Assembly (NCBI GenBank): GCA_035578905.1
Contig: JAQJVL010001211.1
Coordinates: forward strand, 167,566-231,565
Reading direction: 5' to 3'
DNA length: 64,000 bases
Source of the DNA: Stictocephala bisonia
Lineage: Eukaryota; Arthropoda; Insecta; Hemiptera; Membracidae
Position 1 is the stretch's first letter. The number at the start of each line of letters is the position of its first letter. The notes under the pieces are model-generated. The model ran no database searches. It worked only from the letters and a program-made list of their open reading frames with translations, and was not told the DNA's origin. Positions 61,417-64,000 of this stretch are shown here, one piece after another. A program made the translations under genes and the position numbers.

Positions 61417-61906
61417 TGTACATTTTGACAGTACACTCATGATACATCGATAAGTATTCCTTATTTCACTGTACATTTTGACAGTACACTCATGATACAT
61501 CGATAAATATTCCTTATTTCACTGTACATTTTGACAGTACACTCTTGATACATCGATAAGTATTCCTTATTTCACTGTACATTTTGACAGTACACTCATG
61601 ATACATCGATAAATATTCCTTATTTCACTGTACATTTTGACAATACACTCATGATACATCGATAAGTATTCCTTATTTCACTGTACATTTTGACAGTACA
61701 CTCACGATACATCGATAAATATTCCTTATTTCACTGTACATTTTGACAATACACTCATGATACATCGATAAGTATTCCTTATTTCACTGTACATTTTGAC
61801 AGTACACTCACGATACATCGATAAATATTCCTTATTTCACTGTACATTTTGACAGTACACTCATGATACATGGATAAGTATTCCTTATTTCACTATACAT
61901 TTTGTT
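61417..61906. repeat. 53-bp tandem array with dimeric order
   Basis: Nine full units of 53 bases plus a partial tenth (starts 61417, 61470, 61523 and so on), nearly identical. Odd units have CGATAAGTATTCC or a close variant and even units CGATAAATATTCC, so the effective unit is a 106-bp dimer. Units 5-6 and 7-8 are identical even in rarer variants (ACAATACAC, then CACGATAC). That shows the last amplification copied whole dimers. Confidence 0.97.
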
Positions 61907-62199
61907 GTTTGGTTGTTTGTTATCTTGACTGTTTGTTCTGAAAGTTGAACTACTTTGATATTTTCAGTAACAGGTTTTGTAAAAACAAAAACATCGAAGT
62001 GGACAAATTCATATTATTACAAGTGTGTAAGTAAATATTATTTGATAAAAACTAAGTATGGCTTTAATCTCTTGAAAAAGGGTGTACTTTTAAGAAAATA
62101 TGAAGCACTGTTCCGTTATCACTGTAATCTAGAAAATTAGGCTCTGTTTTGTGCATATTCTAGGTGGTATGTTCTACTAATAATTTTAGTTCTTTTAAT
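61907..62199 (+). other. Weak exon-like segment (61971-62029)
   Basis: TTTGATATTTTCAG is followed by 59 bases open in one phase (TGFVKTKTSKWTNSYYYKC) and a consensus GTAAGT. Such acceptor-donor pairs are expected once or twice by chance in DNA of this length. There is no second copy and no family match. Confidence 0.15.
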
Positions 62200-62540
62200 G
62201 CCATTTCGGGCGTCCGATCAATGGTTGCCATCGGCGCGGACTCAATTACAGTAGTCTGGAGTGTCTATATTGGCTTGTTGACATAGTTCTATTGTGGTAT
62301 AGGAAATATAATTAAGATCGAGGGCTATCAATTAGTTAAACAACAAACCAACACTACGTGGTTCGAATACCATGCTAAACTGTAGGTCTCTTATTTACCC
62401 TGATTAGTAAGCTATTCAGGTCCTTCATAATGAGCAGTTAACTTTAGTTTGAAATAATTAATTATTCTGTTTAACTACACTTGTACGTTCAATTGTTACC
62501 TGCATTCACTCATATCTTGACAACCGTTTATCCACCGATT
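62200..62540 (+). mobile_element. SINE family 3 (5' truncated)
   Basis: Begins at the GGGCGTCCGATCAATGGTTGCC phrase. It keeps GTAGTCTGGAGTGTCTATATTGG, a decayed stem (ACGTGGTTCGAATACCATG) and the tail up to CATATCTTGACAACC. The tRNA-like head is absent. Confidence 0.75.
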
Positions 62541-64000
62541 AATATATATGAATTAACTGATAATTCCTAAAATAATCTTTGTAATTATTAATATAAATAA
62601 ATTTGGTAGTAAGTTCGTAAACTTGCTCGTCAAGCTAAACTTACATCGAACTAATTAAGTATTTTTATTCAGAATGATTAAAACAACTAATTGATATATA
62701 TATAGAGTAGATTGCAACTATTTGACAACAGATATGTATTTCAGTGAAGATTGAGTACATTAAAAATGCTCATATAAACAGCGATTACCAGTCAAACTAC
62801 TTATTGTTTGACCTTGATTAAGTGAATGAGTTCTGCTCTACGTATGCGCTTTGCCATTAACTTAAGTTTTCTAAGTGTTCATATTGAGTAGACGACTGGG
62901 TTTTCTTGAAGAACTTGAGTATCAATCCACGTGGAGAATGGTGTTTTGGTTAAAGTAGATCGTAAAAAAATTGTAACAACACAATTAATGGTTACTGAAA
63001 CAAAGAATTTTTAAGCATTTCCTTTTTTTTACATAAAGATTTAAATGTATATAAAGTTAGAATCCAATGTCAAGTGAAACAAAACCATGATCTCAAAAAC
63101 GAAGAGTACAGGATAAAGCTAAAATTTAAAATGTAATATAATATCTTCGTTTTTATACCGTATAATTTTGTATCCCGTTTTGAAAACTAAGTCCAATCTG
63201 TTGATAAACGTTTAATGGGTGCAAATGCCGACTTGAGGTAATGGTGTAGAAACTAGTCAACGTCCCTGAATGTATTTGGTACGTTTATGTATTATACTTC
63301 TGATGGTTGGACTTTAACAGTAGAATGGATTTTCTTTGGTGTTTATAGATACCCAAAGATGGCAAGGTATGCTGAACTGTTTAACTCCTCTAATGCCAAA
63401 ACTTCGATAGTGCCTAAATTAGTTCTTCTGACCGACTGATTAATCAACTTAACAACTTTAACTAATATCATATTTGATACCAAAGGCTCTAAAGTTGAAA
63501 GAATTAATAAAGAACTTTAATTATTGTAAGTAACGATCATTATTAGAAAGACTGTCAAGTGTCTGACATTCGTAAGATTTATTAAAAAAAATGTTATGCG
63601 TTATTTTATAAATTGTTTTAATTACGTAATTTTTTTATTTATTGAGTTGTTCATAACATCATAGCAACTGTTTTCTCACATTTTTAGCAGGTCATGCTTT
63701 TTAAATTGACTTCAATTTGTTGAAAGGTACATAAAATGCCAATAAATGGACATACGTAGTACGCGTGTTGAGTAGTAATATAAATTATTTACATTTGTCC
63801 TCGATGTAACCACGCGAAGTATATTCAATGTTCTGATGATTGTAGAGTGGAAGTCCTTTACTGAATTAAGGACGAACAAAACCTATTTGACTGGTAAACG
63901 GTGTTCCAATGATAATTGTTAATGTACTCAGTGTATATATATCGTCAAATAGTTGTACTCTATAGATCAAGTAGCAGTACTAATAATTTTGAATACAGTA
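62541..64000. other. AT-rich stretch to window end, nothing identified
   Basis: No supported gene, RNA or repeat. A minus-strand 37-codon frame after a TTTCAG at 62995 was examined and set aside. Confidence 0.5.

Noticed and set aside
62879..62994. Minus-strand 37-codon frame after TTTCAG
   Set aside because: Third-position G/C content equals the background, with no poly-A signal or partner exon.
1..64000. CRISPR arrays, bacterial operons, rRNA or intact tRNA genes
   Set aside because: No regularly spaced short repeats with unique spacers, no dense coding, and no sequence folding as an intact tRNA or resembling rRNA was seen.

Overview
The window looks like AT-rich, repeat-laden nuclear DNA from an insect or close arthropod relative. 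The grounds are tRNA-derived SINEs, decayed non-LTR retrotransposons, TTAA-flanked miniature elements, minisatellites and short blocks of the insect-type telomere motif (TTAGG/CCTAA). Nothing bacterial, viral or organellar was seen. A sap-feeding hemipteran-like genome would fit, but the species cannot be read from this sequence. I see no complete protein-coding gene. Open frames over 60 codons are mostly chance or fall inside repeats. The exceptions are eroded LINE reverse-transcriptase pieces and a few exon-like segments, so the window may lie in large introns or in intergenic DNA.

Layout. 0-10 kb: CACG and TA microsatellites, a 34-bp minisatellite, a 400-bp miniature inverted-repeat element, the first SINE (family 1), a ~1.4-kb dispersed repeat, and a 110-bp minisatellite (7.2-9.6 kb) broken by an insertion that carries a TTAGG-like block. 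10-22 kb: a GC-rich exon-like patch, a 25-nt microexon (13.93 kb), a small palindromic element, and two 5'-truncated LINE remnants (16.6-17.5 and 21.0-21.9 kb, minus strand). 22-45 kb: dominated by a ~400-450-bp tRNA-derived SINE (family 3) in both orientations, with a SINE family 2, a ~160-bp unit repeated five times (35.2-36.0 kb), a candidate terminal exon (37.2 kb, minus) and a third LINE scrap (43.2 kb). 45-64 kb: two copies of a TTAA-type miniature element, a second 25-nt microexon (49.03 kb), a 145-bp tandem array beside a perfect 22-bp hairpin, a large imperfect inverted duplication (55-61 kb) and a 53-bp array with dimeric higher-order structure (61.4-61.9 kb).

The most gene-like signal is the pair of 25-nt microexons about 35 kb apart on the plus strand. 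They share acceptor, exon and donor (21 of 25 exon bases identical) and read WVESLFEF and WVKNLIEF. They resemble mutually exclusive alternative exons of one large gene, which I cannot name. The clearest evidence of structural constraint in a repeat is the T-arm-like stem of SINE family 3, kept in one copy by a compensatory base-pair swap.
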